This document shows positions 22,281-34,925 of a stretch of DNA of 64,000 nt, piece after piece. This stretch comes from Ulva prolifera. Taxonomy: Eukaryota; Chlorophyta; Ulvophyceae; Ulvales; Ulvaceae. A model generated the notes under the pieces. It was not told the origin of the DNA. It saw nothing but the letters and a program-made list of their open reading frames with translations, and did not search any database. The stretch's first letter is position 1. Each line of letters starts with the position of its first letter. The stretch is from assembly GCA_023078555.1 (NCBI GenBank), contig CM041198.1:770856-834855 (forward strand), read 5' to 3'. The translations under genes were made by a program, and so were the position numbers.

Positions 22281-25200
22281 TCAGAAACACGCTGCACCGC
22301 TGTTTTGAGCAGAAAGCAAAGACGAGAAACATATGCATGGGTGCGTTGTCATGGTCATCACGTGCACGTTTCGCGTCCATGTAGCAGGCCCGAAGGCATG
22401 AAACACCAAACAGTTGCCAAGGTCAAAACTGATACAACAACGCACGACCGCAGAGGCGTTCAAGCCTTCATTTTTCGCCTGTGCTGACTTGATGACGTCC
22501 TCAAACACATGATGAGGCTGATCTGGCTCCAGCGTCACAACATGCGCCCACAGACAGTCCACAATGTGCGTCATCGGCGCTTGGGCAGAAGATGTACCGC
22601 GTATTGCTTTGGACAGAAGCTCCTGCATGTGTGACATATTTCGTTGTCGATGGGGAGTGTGGGGTTGTCATTGGGGCTTGATACACTTGCAGCGACAGCA
22701 GTTATGTGCAACGGTGAGTCTAGTACGTGAGATGCTTCTGAGATAACAGCTCGACTTGCCAGGATCAAGAGCGTTGTAGAAGTTTGCCCAGTGCACACGC
22801 ATAGTCAGCAGCTAAGGCTTTCCAGTGAGCGAAAAAAGGATGACGATGCCCAATCTGATGTTGACATGCCACACGAAGGTCATCCATTGCCACGGCTTGG
22901 CAGAGAGGCTGAATCCGGCTCCATCATGGGACCCCAGATCCAAAGTGAGACGTACTCGCAGCTGGCACGTGTCCAACCACTTGCGCTTTCCAAGGTGCTG
23001 CTTTGAGCTGCGTGTTGCACCAGTGGGATCTTGCAGTTCGCGGACCGTTTCTGCCGTCTGCTGCAAGCGCCCCTCTGAGCTATCTGCTTCCCCACGTATA
23101 TGGGCAACAGCATTCTGAACCATTACTTTCAGGCAAGCCTCAGCTGCTGCTGCTGTAGCTGCTGTAGGACAGTCACTAGCATTTCCTTCACTGGCAGACG
23201 GCTGCAGTGCCCCAGCATCTATACCTGCAGAGTTGGAGGCAGAGACTACCGTTAAACTAGCCCGTGGATGGTCATGGTACATTAGCACTATCATTCAGAA
23301 GCCTATAAGCCTCGTCCATGTTGCAGATCCGACTGACCTCGAAGTTAAAGTCGTGTGCAACCTCAAACATCTTCTTCTGGAACTCAGGCATGAATAGGGT
23401 TCTGACAAGGACTTTGTGAGGCCCTGGAGCAGCCAGCCTGGCTGCCAGTGCATACCTGTATCATCATCTCCGGTCTCCACTGCATTGCCTGCCGCTATCA
23501 ATTCGTCATCGATGTTGGTGTGAACCGTGTCCATGTCAGCGTCCGTTTCTCGGACATCTTCTACCTCGTGCTGCAAACTTGGATTTTCGCACGTATGGTT
23601 CACAGCGGTGGCTGATGCGGTCGCCACAGCATGTGTGGTGTTCACTGCACAATCTTCAGCTTGATCTCTTGGCTGTGAACCAAGTTCGCATTGTTGATCC
23701 AGGGGCTGCTTTCTGATGAGACCAGTCGGGCTGGATTCTTTTCTTGGCCGTGCATGCTCCATAGGGGAAAGTGCAGCGCCGTGACCGGGTTGCAGAGGGC
23801 CCGAGGGGGGGCTTGAGATTGCGAGTCCTGCCTCCAACCCAGGCTTTTGGCTTTTGACTTCGGGGGTAGGGTCGTCAGCTTCCTCAGATGCACCTGGTGC
23901 CATGGGGACTGGGCAGCGCTGGTCAAACACCAAGTCACATAGTTCCTCAGCATCCTGTCCAATAATGTTGGCCAAGAAGGCAGCGGAGACTTCCTCGAAC
24001 CCAGTAGGCGCAGCAGCAGCCCTGTGTGTAGCTGCCAGGTAAACTTCAGCGGGTGTTTCGGTAACTGTGTCCGGAGCGCCCAAAACCTGTGTGCTTTGAA
24101 GGCACATCAGACCGGCGGGGCTGTCGTCTGCATTGTCCTCAGCAAGATCGATAGCAAGTGTTAGAAGGCCATCTGAGTCACACTTGGCATGCTGCACATC
24201 CTGCTGGTCCTGGTCCTGGTCCAGAAACTCGATGTCGCATAGATCCCCATCGTCATCCATGATCGTGTCAGTGCCATTCTTGGCTGTGGGTTTGTCTCGC
24301 AAGGGCTCCAAATATCCACCAGTTTCCATACACGTCTCAGCTGCAGTGTGACGAGCTGTTGCCATCACTGGCGCATGCCAACGCTGAGCCTCACCTGCAA
24401 CCCCAGACAACAGTGCCCACCTATATGGAAAGCTCGCACACCATGTGTTATAGGGGCTCAGGAAACACTCAAATATGGTGGCACACCCTGTAGATCACTA
24501 CGAAACGATGATCGTCGTTGGACAGCAGAAAACGCAGTCTGCTCTGCAGGAGTTTTCTGATGCATGCGCGCTTCGACAGCTTCGCAAGCCCTCAGCAAGT
24601 CCTCATCATCAATGTCAAAGTCAGATTCTTCATCGGTCACAGGCTCAGGTCCTGCATCAGTGCATGCGGCTACGGGTGCACATGGTTTGGTGCGGATTAT
24701 AGGGACGTGGTACAACTGAGAGAGCATCGGTATCTGGGTGCTCGCAGAACACACTTTTGGAATGATCAGCAGCGTTCTTGGCAGATCCCATCTGAGTCTG
24801 CTGGCCGCCTCTAGTATGATAGCCTAACACAACTGAGGGTGGTCCTGATGCCGGTCTCGGGGTACTGGTCGAATGTGGACAAGGCGGTGTCACAGACCCA
24901 GGAAGCACATGAGATGCCTGGAAGGGGTGAGCGGCACCAAGCATGCTGTTGAAACACTGGGCTCCTGCATCCTGCGTACTAGGCATGGATCTATCAGCAA
25001 TGGCATGAGCACTATTTTCAGGGCATTGTTTTGAAGCAGTCTCAGGTGCCATTCTTTCTCCTTCAAGAGAAAGTTCGAGCGCCACTTCAGCATCAATCAA
25101 CATTTGCTCTTGGACATCCTCGATGAGCATTGGCTGCATACGGAACGCAGAGAAGTCTTGAGCAGCAACGGCAAGGGCGTCAATGTGGCTGCCACAAATG

Positions 25201-28200
25201 ATGCCATGTGTTAGCCAATCAAATGCCTCGGGATCTTGCCCAGCTGATGGATGGTGTACATGCAACGGTGGAAACATGAACGACTCCAGTGACGGGGCTC
25301 CGATGACTCGCGTTCTTGGCTGCTCCATGTCAAATGTCAAGTCCACCTTCTTGCGCAATGTTGAGCCTGGCCTCAAACGCTTGCATGGCTTCTGGTGCTG
25401 AGCCAACTTTCTGCATGATTCATGCTGAGTGTTGGTTGGTCATGGCCAAGAATTTGGTCCCGGTGATCTTGCGGCACACCTTGTCACGCCTTCTGGCCAA
25501 AAATTCATGACCGAGTCCTTCGAAAAGTCAAATTGAATGCGCTGGGTCTTGGAGGTGTTGTCATGTTCAGATTCCACAGCTGCCTTGTCGCACCTTGCAC
25601 CTTGTGGCCTGGTGTCACCGCCTGCCTCCTCCTGCGAACATTTTTATCGGATCGGCCAAATGACTGGCCCAGCAGATCATGATCACAAGATTGCCATGCC
25701 TGACAGTAACTTGAAGTCAATCTGGATGAACAGAGCAGTCGCTGCATTTTGTACAACATCCGATGCCATGCCTCCACAAAAGCAGCCCCATCATGGGACA
25801 GATGACATTGATTGCACATGACTGTGACAGAAGACGTACCACATCTGACCCAGATGCAGCATAAGGGTCGTGATCCATGTCCTTGTCTTCTCCCTCTGCG
25901 CAACCGCTGCGTGCCATAGCACTGTTCACCAAGCGGAGCTTCGGACCCACGCTGTACATGTTTGGTGGCTTTTGGCGGCTTATAGCAGGCGTTTGAGCTT
26001 GTCTGATCAACGTTGCCCTGCTATGCTTGCCTGACATGTGAATCAGTGCGTCGACAAAGCCCTCTACATCATCTGTGCAAGCTTCAATTGGATCTTCTGA
26101 ATCTTGTGCAGCGGGTGTGTCATGTACACTTTCGGTAAACCCTGTACTAGTGCTGCCCAGTCCAGGCTGTTTTGGGGGCTCTGTGGACATCTCAGCTGCG
26201 CGTGTTGTAGAAGGTCTCAGGGTAACTGCATTTACATTACTGCAGACAGGCGCCATTGTGTCATTCATAGACGTGGACCCCTTGGCATTTCTTGAAAAAC
26301 TCAGCACGGGCTTCCGTAGTGCCTTCGGCATATGGATCTGTTGATCTTCAACAGACCTTGCACCTGTTCCATGCATGGGATCATCAGGGCCTGCTTCATC
26401 TGTGCAGGGCAGCGTGCCACCATTCTGCAACAAATATTCAGCATGGGGAGTCTGGTGAACATTCCAATTTTCAATCCGAAACTGATGCGGCAACTGCCTG
26501 TTCACAGTGCCTGGCCCATGCTGCGCAGATGCATCTGCAAGGCCCCGGCTACTTTCCGCTTGGACGTGCGGGATGCCATCAAGGCATGACGACACATCAA
26601 AATTCCCAACGTTCCATGATTGGTTCTCAGCTCCAACTGCATGACCTTCGTTTATAGGCTCATCATTATTTGGGCCCAAGTTCCCATGTGATGCTGCACT
26701 GTCTGTATCATTGCCTCCTGGACTCTTACTGCATGGGCAACTGTGGCCGCCAGCACATTCAACAGGCAATTTGTGCATTCCAGTGTCCAAGCCTGCGCTG
26801 TGATGGCAATTCGTAGTATCAGCTGGCGATTTTGACAGGGCCAGCACTTGTAACCCACTTGCAGGCATCACATCCTCAGGTGCGGGAGCTGGTGCTACAA
26901 TGCAGTCACCTTCACGTTCGCTCAACAAATTTGGTTCAGCAACAGTCGTATGCGCCTGTGTCATCTCAACATCATCAGTTATGGGAGCCGGCCTTTGATG
27001 CATCTGTGGAAGCTTTTGAATAGCATTGCCCATCGTTGGCAGGGATGTTAGACATAGATGAGCAGAGTCCATTTGCTCTTGGGGTGGATCTGTGACTGCC
27101 AGACCAGCAGCAGCTTCACAGGTGTGAGGGAGATCTGCATCGTAAGACGAGGCATTGGTCATTTGCTGGCGGGTACAGCGTGGAGCATCATGGGGTGCAC
27201 CTGCGTCACAGATTAACATGTGTGTCGCACCCCCAGTCGTGTCGGCATCACGCTGCACTGGCAGAGGCGACTCAGGTAGTCCCAGGGCAGCGATCACATC
27301 CTCGACCGCCATGAGACCACCATGGCTGCAAATTTCGGCTGGCCAGAGCTGTTCGCAAATGCGTTCCAGGTCAGCATCGCCTGAATGGCCGCAGTCGTTT
27401 TGGCTACTGGCATTGTGCAGTTGTTCAACGGCATCTTCAGCGGCGTTGTTGAACCTGTATGTGCGATTCCTGAACGGAACTTGTTGAGCTGTGGGGATCT
27501 TGTTGCACTGTACCAAGTGAACAAACGAAGCACTTGCCATGATGCTGTGAGGCGTGTGGCGACGTACTGCGTGAGCACTTGCCAATGGTGTGACAATCCG
27601 TGGGTTTCCACCTGAAAGCCTGTCTCAATGTTCTGCTCCAATCCCCAGTCAGCATCGGCCAGGGACTGGAGAATGTGGGTGAAATCCCCACATGACACGG
27701 CCGCCATTCCAGACAGTGCCTCACATAAGCCATGCACCGCTGCATCACAGTGGCCTCAGATCCTAGTGTGGAGAGGAAGGAGCAGGCGGCAACTCCCGGA
27801 TACAGGAACCAGAATTTAATGAAGCCTGGCACGTTCAGGAGGGCCGCATCCAACACCAGGGCAGCATGTGCCTGCAACGCAAGGACATCACACCAGTACC
27901 CTTTACTGGCAACGGCTTCTTCGTTCTCGTTTCTTGCCCTTCCTTCGCAGTATCGCGCCTGATCTGCTCAGCACCGGGTCGGTGAAGCATTGCCTCTGCC
28001 TGCTTCTTGACCTCACTAGCCATCATCTTGAGCACCTGTGCAGCCACGGCAGTGTTGTGATTCACGCAAACTTGAATTACTTCAATGGACACCGTATATC
28101 ATACATGGAGAAAACTTGGCCCAGCATGACGTCAGCTGCGTGATCACAGGATACATTACGCAGCAGCAACAGATCACAGACCGAGCGAATTCAGAAGACA

Positions 28201-28820
28201 ACGAGTCTCTTCAGAACTGCAATCATAATGCACAACAAGGCAGGATCCAGCACTTGATTCACGCATACGGTGATTGTCCATGCTGCCTAGGCACCAGGTT
28301 CTGGCTCCGGTGTCGACTGGATCATGTAAGGCTTTCCTGTGATTTCGCACTCATAGTGTTGGAGACATCGGAAAGCCGGATGAAGGCATCTTCAAACTCT
28401 ACAGAGTCCAAAACTTCTGAATTTGTACCTTCTTGGGCAGGCCACTGATGGTTGCCGACGGTGAGCGACCACGAAGGGGGTGGGTCGTCCGCGGCTGAAC
28501 GCAGAACAAACGCCACATATCTGGAACTATGTACGCTACCCTTCTTGAGCTTCCCAGATGTTACCTCAGTCGTAAGGGCTTTGACCTCGTTTTTGGCGAG
28601 GATGATTGCGGTCATGTTGATCACTCCTCCAGATGCTGCCTCCCTGAATCGCTCTCAAGATGCCAAGCAAACTGCTACACGATTTCGCCACCACTTGTTC
28701 CTTCTCAAAATGTGACCGACCTTTCAGATGTGCTTCTAATCGTGCGCACGCTTCATATCCCATGCAAATGCGCGAGTGCGACGTGACGTTCCCCTCAACT
28801 TCCCTCGCCTCGACTTGCAT
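22281..28820 (-). CDS. Very large, mostly disordered protein, unidentified
   Basis: The 5' part is firm: exons 28820-28681, 28643-28540, 28416-28367 and 28035-27907 close in phase, and a fifth starts at 27871. They give a helical, well-composed N-terminus (SGGVINMTAIILAKNEVKAL, FIRLSDVLKMMASEVKKQAE). Next come ILQSLADADWGLEQNIETGF (about 27690-27608) and a huge exon from about 27515 to 25840, low in hydrophobic order and rich in Asp, Gln, His and Ala. More large open stretches occupy 25400-24660 and 24410-23460, the latter with acidic repeats such as DLCDIEFLDQDQDQQD. A conserved-looking tail follows (VLVRTLFMPEFQKKMFEVAH, about 23370), and the last open frame ends at 22281. Total size is probably 1600-1900 residues. 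The N- and C-terminal blocks look folded and the middle disordered, as in chromatin, repair or centrosome scaffolds. I recognise no family. Two neighbouring genes rather than one cannot be excluded. Confidence 0.55.
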
Positions 28821-29500
28821 TGTCGATAGCGAGATCTCGAGACTTCGCGGGGACACCAACCGATAGCATGAGCTCAGAAATCACTGTGCGTCAGACTAAA
28901 ATTTTCCCCATTTTTTTTCCCAGATTTCATTGTGTGACAGAACACGGTGAAGAAGCCGGTTGTGGAGTCGTGCACATCTGCATGCAGACTATTGTGATTT
29001 CTGGCCATAGCTAGACCTGGCACGAGCATGCAACCAGTGCCACAGTGGCAGTCTATCGTTTGTGCTCAGCTTCGGCTTCAAACGGACCTGCACCTACTCA
29101 AATACGACCCCAAGCTTGACACCTCCCGGCGTGCCAGGCCCCATGGTCTGCGCAATACAACCTGGCTCATGATAACCCGCCAAGCCCCGTTGCTGTATGA
29201 GTGGGGGGGAGGAGACGTCCTGCTGGACGCATGCGTGCACATGTGCGCCATTCAGTGACAGCACTAAAAGCATGGTGGGACGTTGAGGACATGGCAGGGC
29301 GACTAGCCCTTTACAATTTGAATGGCGGAAGCTCCGACGGCTCACTTTGCTCGCCTGACCGCGCTTGTTTTCCCACGAGACGGCTGACCAAGGGTTTCTT
29401 CTCGTCTTGCTGGACCCGATGTCTACCTGTGCACACACGTGCTGCGGGCTCAAGTCAGAAGCACACGTGCACTAGTCAAATCCATTCGGCAGCACGATGT
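28821..29500. other. Gap without a recognised gene
   Basis: Upstream of the large minus-strand gene this stretch should contain its promoter. Short open frames on both strands show no motif, and no TATA-like box is evident. Confidence 0.4.
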
Positions 29501-29539
29501 GCGGTTGGGACCTTGGTGCGGGGGTGTGAGGTTCCTGCC

Positions 29540-30379
29540 TCCTCGCCGCTGAGGCTCGCCTGGACGAGCTGGAGTGGATCGTGGTGATGCTGCGCAAGCA
29601 GTCCGCACACGTCCACGTCTCCGCAACGGAGCCCCTCGGCTAGCTCTGCGTCCGCGCCTGGGGTGGCTACATGCGCCGCCTGCAGCGCAGTGCCGTGCGC
29701 TGCTCTTCTGCCCATGCGGCCCTCTCCTCCGCCGCCACCGCCCTCTCCGCACACATCCCCCCGGTGCCGCTCGCCACCGTCCCAGATGCACCGGTATGCA
29801 AGATCGTTGCGACTGCGGCAGTGTTCAGTGAGGTGCTTCCGTTTGGACCGGGGCTGTCGCAGGTTGCGGTGGGGGGCGCGAATGTGCCCGCAGACGAAGC
29901 GGCCGCCGCGGCGATCGTACGTATGCTCGCCTCGATGCTGAAGCGTGTGTCAGTCGACACCCTCGGGGCGGCAGCGTCACAGCTGCAGCAGGCCGCCGCA
30001 GAGGTGGTGCGGCGCTGCGCGAAGGCCGTGAAGCTGGCGAAGGACGCGGTGTGGCGAGGGACAGTTGGCCCGCCGCATCGCTTGCAGCATCCAGGGGAAA
30101 GAGCTACAGAGGCTCCAGCAAGAGAAACCTGCAGCTGTGCAGCGTGTTGCTTATGTTGAAGCGCTTGTGGTTGCCGAGGAGCACGATTGTCCGACAGATT
30201 CCGATAACAATATCGGACGACTGCAGAAATCAGAACAGATTGCCCAGATGCGACTTCAGAAGAAAAGTGAAGCGTGTGGAATGGTGGCACCAGCAGGGCG
30301 CGGGCAGCCTCATCCTGACCAGGTGGGTCCAAGCGGAGAAGGAGGGGAACGCACCCTCGCACAGCCAGCAGCACGCTGA
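29540..30379 (+). CDS. Candidate Ala-rich coiled-coil protein, unidentified
   Basis: A GC-rich island with coherent plus-strand coding frames. One segment reads LLAAEARLDELEWIVVMLRK (about 29541-29600). The next is a ~120-codon open stretch from about 29695 (AVFSEVLPFGPGLSQVAVGG, then ASQLQQAAAEVVRRCAKAVK). A third frame from about 30067, after the acceptor GGGACAG, reads LARRIACSIQGKELQRLQQE. All are Ala/Gln/Leu-rich and helical, with heptad-like spacing. The joins between them are not settled (a donor GTATGC near 29792 and the acceptor above are options). The coding signal is better than background because Ala-rich helices persist in one frame while the opposite strand gives proline/cysteine-rich nonsense. 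No family recognised. Confidence 0.4.
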
Positions 30380-30399
30380 GATAGCAGCCTCGTGCTGCA

Positions 30400-33300
30400 G
30401 GGTGACACTGGGGGTGCAAGCCATTGCCTCCTCATACCGCCAAGCACACAGCTTGTGGTCAACCCCGCCACTTACCACCCAGCCGCTGCCTGCCTGCATG
30501 CAGGTGATCCTACTTTGCTGTATGCATGCAGATGTGCACCCACCCCAGCCTGACAGTGCTGCAGGCACTGTCTGATCCACTGATGAGATGCTTGCCTTGT
30601 GGTCTGTCGCCCTGTAGGCCGATCCTCGTCATCGGGAAGCCGGAGAGCATATATGTATCTGTGCAAAAACACTGGCGGAACTCAAATTGCTGCGGCAAAG
30701 CAGGGGTACACGAGTAGGTGTGACAACATTGCTCCATGTGTGCATCATGCATGTGGCAGTGTCGAAAGTCGTGAGTAACGACTCGTTCTTAACCAGGCAC
30801 AGGACTCATGACTCCGGCTGCAGCCATTGCCGAAGTCCCAGTGCATGCCGTCAAAATGGTGGCTGGGGTCTATTGAGTCGATCACACAGCAGCAGATGTG
30901 CAACTGTGCAGGATGGCCACGTCAGCACTCCTCGGCGATCTGGGTGGGCTGTCCGCCACGATGCGGCAGTGCATGCGCGGCATGATGACTGGCCGCATCA
31001 TCGGAGTGATGTGGATTCGCGAACACCGATTGTACTGGTGGGTCTACTCGTTTCGAGCTTGTTCCGGTACCAGATCAGGCCCCAGGCCAAGTGGACTTGC
31101 ACGGTTAAGTACGCGCGATCGGCAGTACGAGGACATGATGATGAGGTGGGTCATCACCGGTGGCTGAGGTGCCCATAATCAATGGTTGCGCCGCCGTGAA
31201 GCTGCAGGCCCTGGGCCTGAGCGCTTGGGCCCTCTATCGATTACCTGCACCAGTCAACCGTTGTGTGGTTGCTGCGCCTGCACATGAGCCCCCCTCGGCA
31301 GCCCGCGAGGGGGTCGCATGGTACAGGCTGGGGTCCCTTTCAGCGGCATTTGCCTGATAGCAGGATCTATAATTGGGCACGAATGGTTGTGTACGCATCG
31401 CACAAACAACAGGCTCCGGGGCCAGGTCGTTGGGACCGCTTGCGCCCAGGTGCACGGCCATGCCTGATGCTGTGGATAACCATGTGTCACCCTGGCCTTC
31501 TCCCAGGGGACTATAATCATGTCTACCGCTCCCTGACCACTCATGGGCATCGCCGGTTTGCTGTGCGGATCTTCACAGCTGGCATCATGGCTTCGGTGAT
31601 GACTATCGATTGAGCGCCATTGCCTGCCAGTAGACAATCCCACTTGATGTTCGACCTTGCCCTTGCACGGTGCCATAGCGTATGTGATGTCAGGGTACAA
31701 AAGTGAAAAGTTGTACCCAGCTGCGTTTTTGCTTAAGTGCGGAGTTGCCGCAAGGGTACTCCGAGCCGCTGTGGCAGATGTTACATCAGAGAGGTACACG
31801 GCTACAGACGGGCAGATGCATGGCGGCTCTCAAGAATCGCCTTCAATGTGCTGGAATACTGCTCCCTGGCCCCTGTGTCGTGCCCTGTCCCGGACGCAGT
31901 GGCGGCTGGCTATGCGCTGACGTTGTGTGTACGGTTGCCGTGAGAGGCCATACTCTTGATTCAGGGTGCATGAATGTCCACCATCTTGCACTTCTCGTCA
32001 CTTCCCACCGTCCCCCAGACTCACAAACGGATTTTGTCCCTCAGGGGCTGGAGGTGGGACCATACGCATGGGACTAAGCACCCGCCGGGAACAAGCTTAC
32101 ACCTTGGCGCTCGAGACATGACTCAAGCCCACCTCGAATTTCCACCAGCGGCACGTGGGGGCGCCATCACAGAGGTCCCTTGCACGCATACGAACGGCTT
32201 GCAACCCCACCATGCCGCCTGGATGGGCCACTGCCTGGGACGTACTGATCGAATAGAACCTCAACCTTTGCATGTCAGATTTGCAGTACGGAGATGACTC
32301 CAGCCGCGGAGAGGCAAAAACTTGGCGCTCGTATCAGACCAACGGGCAACGAGGGATCATCTGATGTGCCCGATCGGTCAGCCATGGCGGCCTTGCCAAC
32401 GCGGTGAGGTCTTGCTGACGTGGTGAGCCTGCAGCAGGGCCGTGCCGTAGCACAATTGTGGCGTGCAATCGCACAACACATCGCCGTGGAGGGGATGTGC
32501 ATGGCATTCTTCTGCAGAGTACGCCTGCTGCAGCCACCCAGGGTGATTTGTGCACTGGGGCGAATCGACACTGTGGTCGTGAGCACTAAACTGTGTGGGG
32601 CTCTGGCTGAGGCAATCTGGATTCAAAGACTGACTCAAGATCTGACTTCTTGCTTGAATTTTTGAATGCCGGGGTTGTCCAATGCCTGCTGTGTCAGTTC
32701 CTTTCACCAGATGCTGCTTGCAGTCTCAGTATCACCACGGACAGCTTGCAAGGAGATGGCTACAGCAGCTCACAGAAGAGGCAGTCCGGCATGGGAATTT
32801 ACACCTCAACACCTTTGGTACATCTCTAGACGTAGCAACGGCAAGGCGGCTGGAATTGCCAAGTGTGCGAAACCAGTTGAGACTAAGCAAAAAGATATGC
32901 ACAACACGAACTATCCAGGTGACTGTCAACTGTATGAGCCCCCGATGCAGACAATGTTCAAAACGGATCACTACAGCGGACGACTCCACAAGCACAGTTT
33001 TGCCATTTTTGCCACAGTGCTCCATAGCTGATATCATGGTGAGTGCATGCTCAGACTGACCGTGGCAACTTGCAGCACGAGCCCAAAACATGATCATAAT
33101 GAAGTATGCAGCCTCCAGAGGCTTTCATTTAGGAGCATATCACAAGGCCACAGGATGACTCGCATAAGGACTGCAGGTCTGAAAGCTGCGACAGTTCCAT
33201 GGACAATGGAAAATATATCTCACTGCCTTCACATGAGTGATGCCGTGCTCTGAAAGCAAATTGAGAGAGTTGACCAGCAGTTCTCAGCTGAACGTGCTTC

Positions 33301-33850
33301 ATGGGCTGCTGGAAATCCACCTCACCAACCGCGGCAACAGTTTTTGGTCGAGCTTCGGAAGTGAGGCGAAAATGACCTGCGGGAACACTGCTTTGTAAAT
33401 GAACTGTGGCCAGGTGCTTACACATCACTACGCATGGACTGCCTTCCAGGAGGCTACAAGAAAGGCTGTGATGACTGGACTGCGACATGGCCAGATTCTG
33501 GAGACGATATGCTTTCACACATACTCAATGCTATAATTGCAGCTTGATAATAAAGGCCTACTCAATTTCATAAAATGCAACGACAACTTGCATTTCAGCC
33601 GATTCATCCATTCTCAGACCAGGCCTGTGCCCGTACGACATCAGATAACCACACAGAAAAGTGCAAATTGCAGCCCCGCGTGTCAGGCCCATGCAGTGCA
33701 CACTATGCACAAGCAAGCAAGGACGCTGCTGAGGTCACTGCAAGAATGACAAGAGGTAAACAGCACGCACACCACAAACTCCATGAACAGACATGTTCAG
33801 GCGCAGTTTCGCAATCGACTGGTGACCATGTGTGTACTAAGTATGTGGAA
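30400..33850. other. Gene-poor stretch with weak candidate exons
   Basis: Only one piece looks possibly coding: about 30910-31050 on the plus strand, after the acceptor CTGTGCAG, reads MATSALLGDLGGLSATMRQC and then MRGMMTGRIIGVMWI. I could not find partner exons. The rest shows short open frames with no motif or splice support. Confidence 0.3.
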
Positions 33851-33857
33851 TTCGTAC

Positions 33858-34497
33858 CAACATGCCGGAGAGAATCAATAGAAGCACTGGAAACGCTGCA
33901 TTTGGGATGCCAAATGTGACAGGAGCAAGCTCTGCAATCAATGATGGATCTGTAATGAGCTGAAATCTGAGAGGCTATCACATGTTGGGAGCACAGGCAC
34001 ACCGATATTATACAGCAGCTTTGCGGGACCATCGTTTGGGCCCTTCACGTGAACCCCTTCGCTGCTAACTTCCAGCAGCAGAAGGCCTGGTGGCATTCCT
34101 TCCCCGTCCGTGCTAAACATGACCTTTTCTAAGTTCAACAACCGTCGCCCTCGGAATGTCACTTTGTCAGCTTCTTCAGCGTTTTGCCACGAAAAGAAGA
34201 TGAACATTGGAATCTGTACGGTTTTGTCCAGTACGTTCTTGGCGGGTGGCAAAGAAAGCCTCTCTCAAGAGGGCAAAATCGCACTGTGGCGGGATAAGAC
34301 ACGCGAACTTCATATCGTGTGCCGGGGTGGAGCCCGCGGAGTGTATACCTAATGCTCTCGGCAAGACTTGCCTCCTCATTAAGCAGAGGCTGTTTTTGTA
34401 CCAGTGCACGGTCGACGAAACGAGCTTGACTTCGCAGGCCGCAGCATAGGCCAAAGACACAGTGGGCAAAAAATATGCAAAGCCCGATTACCTTCAT
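33858..34497 (-). CDS. Secretory-pathway membrane protein, conserved in plants, function unknown (3' end unresolved)
   Basis: Three exons close in phase: 34497-34285, 34213-34003 and 33895-33858. The ATG at 34497 opens a clear signal peptide (MKVIGLCIFFAHCVFGLCCG). A beta-rich lumenal region follows with GLHPGTRYEVRVSYPAT joined to IPMFIFFSW, then FRGRRLLNLEKVMFSTD. The last placed exon gives a membrane helix, IAFPVLLLILSGML, spanning the 34003/33895 junction. The architecture (signal peptide, ~130-residue lumenal domain, C-terminal TM) and the RRLLNxEKxxF motif resemble small plant membrane proteins of unknown function. The stop codon lies in at least one more exon downstream of 33858 that I could not place. 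Topology is inferred; no enzymatic motif is visible. Confidence 0.6.
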
Positions 34498-34778
34498 TGC
34501 GAACTAGGACTGCGCCCTGTAGTTCAGCATTCACACCATCAGTGGGCAACAGACACTGTGGTGCATCGCATCAACAGGCCCAAGCAAGGCTCGACGCGAC
34601 TCAGGCCATCCTCAAGATTCTTCACTTCTGTGGATTCTTCGTGGTCTTGGGCATCCTTTCGCAGTCAACACACGCGACCTCGCGAGGCTAGCTTCACCTC
34701 CTTTGCAGTGCTGCAGACCTACATGCATAGGAAATATGCGAGCCCCATCGCAGTTTTCTCGAAGGCCACGTTACTTAC

Positions 34779-34925
34779 AGCTAATGTTAGGCCATCCAGA
34801 GATGCCCACAAAGGCAGTTCCCCCAACTCCTCTCCTCCGCCGGCACCAGGACGAGCACCAATGAGCACAATCAGAAGCCCAAGTGTTGAGCAGGCGGCAA
34901 CATGCCAGAGTTCGTGATATTTCAG
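34779..34925 (-). CDS. Exon of a multi-pass membrane protein with an H-E-L-W-H motif
   Basis: A 49-codon exon bounded by the acceptor GCATGCCAG and a perfect donor GCT|GTAAGT. It encodes LKYHELWHVAACSTLGLLIV and LIGARPGAGGGEELGELPLW. The H-x-L-W-H-V string followed by a hydrophobic helix resembles the metal-binding helix of CREST-superfamily 7-TM hydrolases (PAQR/hemolysin III, TMEM8, alkaline ceramidase). The other exons of this gene should lie between about 35.0 and 36.0 kb on the minus strand and a short last exon between 34.5 and 34.78 kb; I could not place them. Assignment rests on one motif, so it is tentative. Confidence 0.45.

Noticed and set aside
25717-27585. The 622-codon open frame as a stand-alone intronless gene.
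   Set aside because: Its first ~25 codons overlap a better-phased upstream exon chain, and the acceptor GGTACAG near 27516 joins it to those exons; it is better seen as one large internal exon.
29667-30419. 250-codon minus-strand open frame opposite the Ala-rich region.
   Set aside because: Its Arg/Ala/Cys-rich translation is a shadow of the GC-rich plus-strand frame, which has better helix-like composition.
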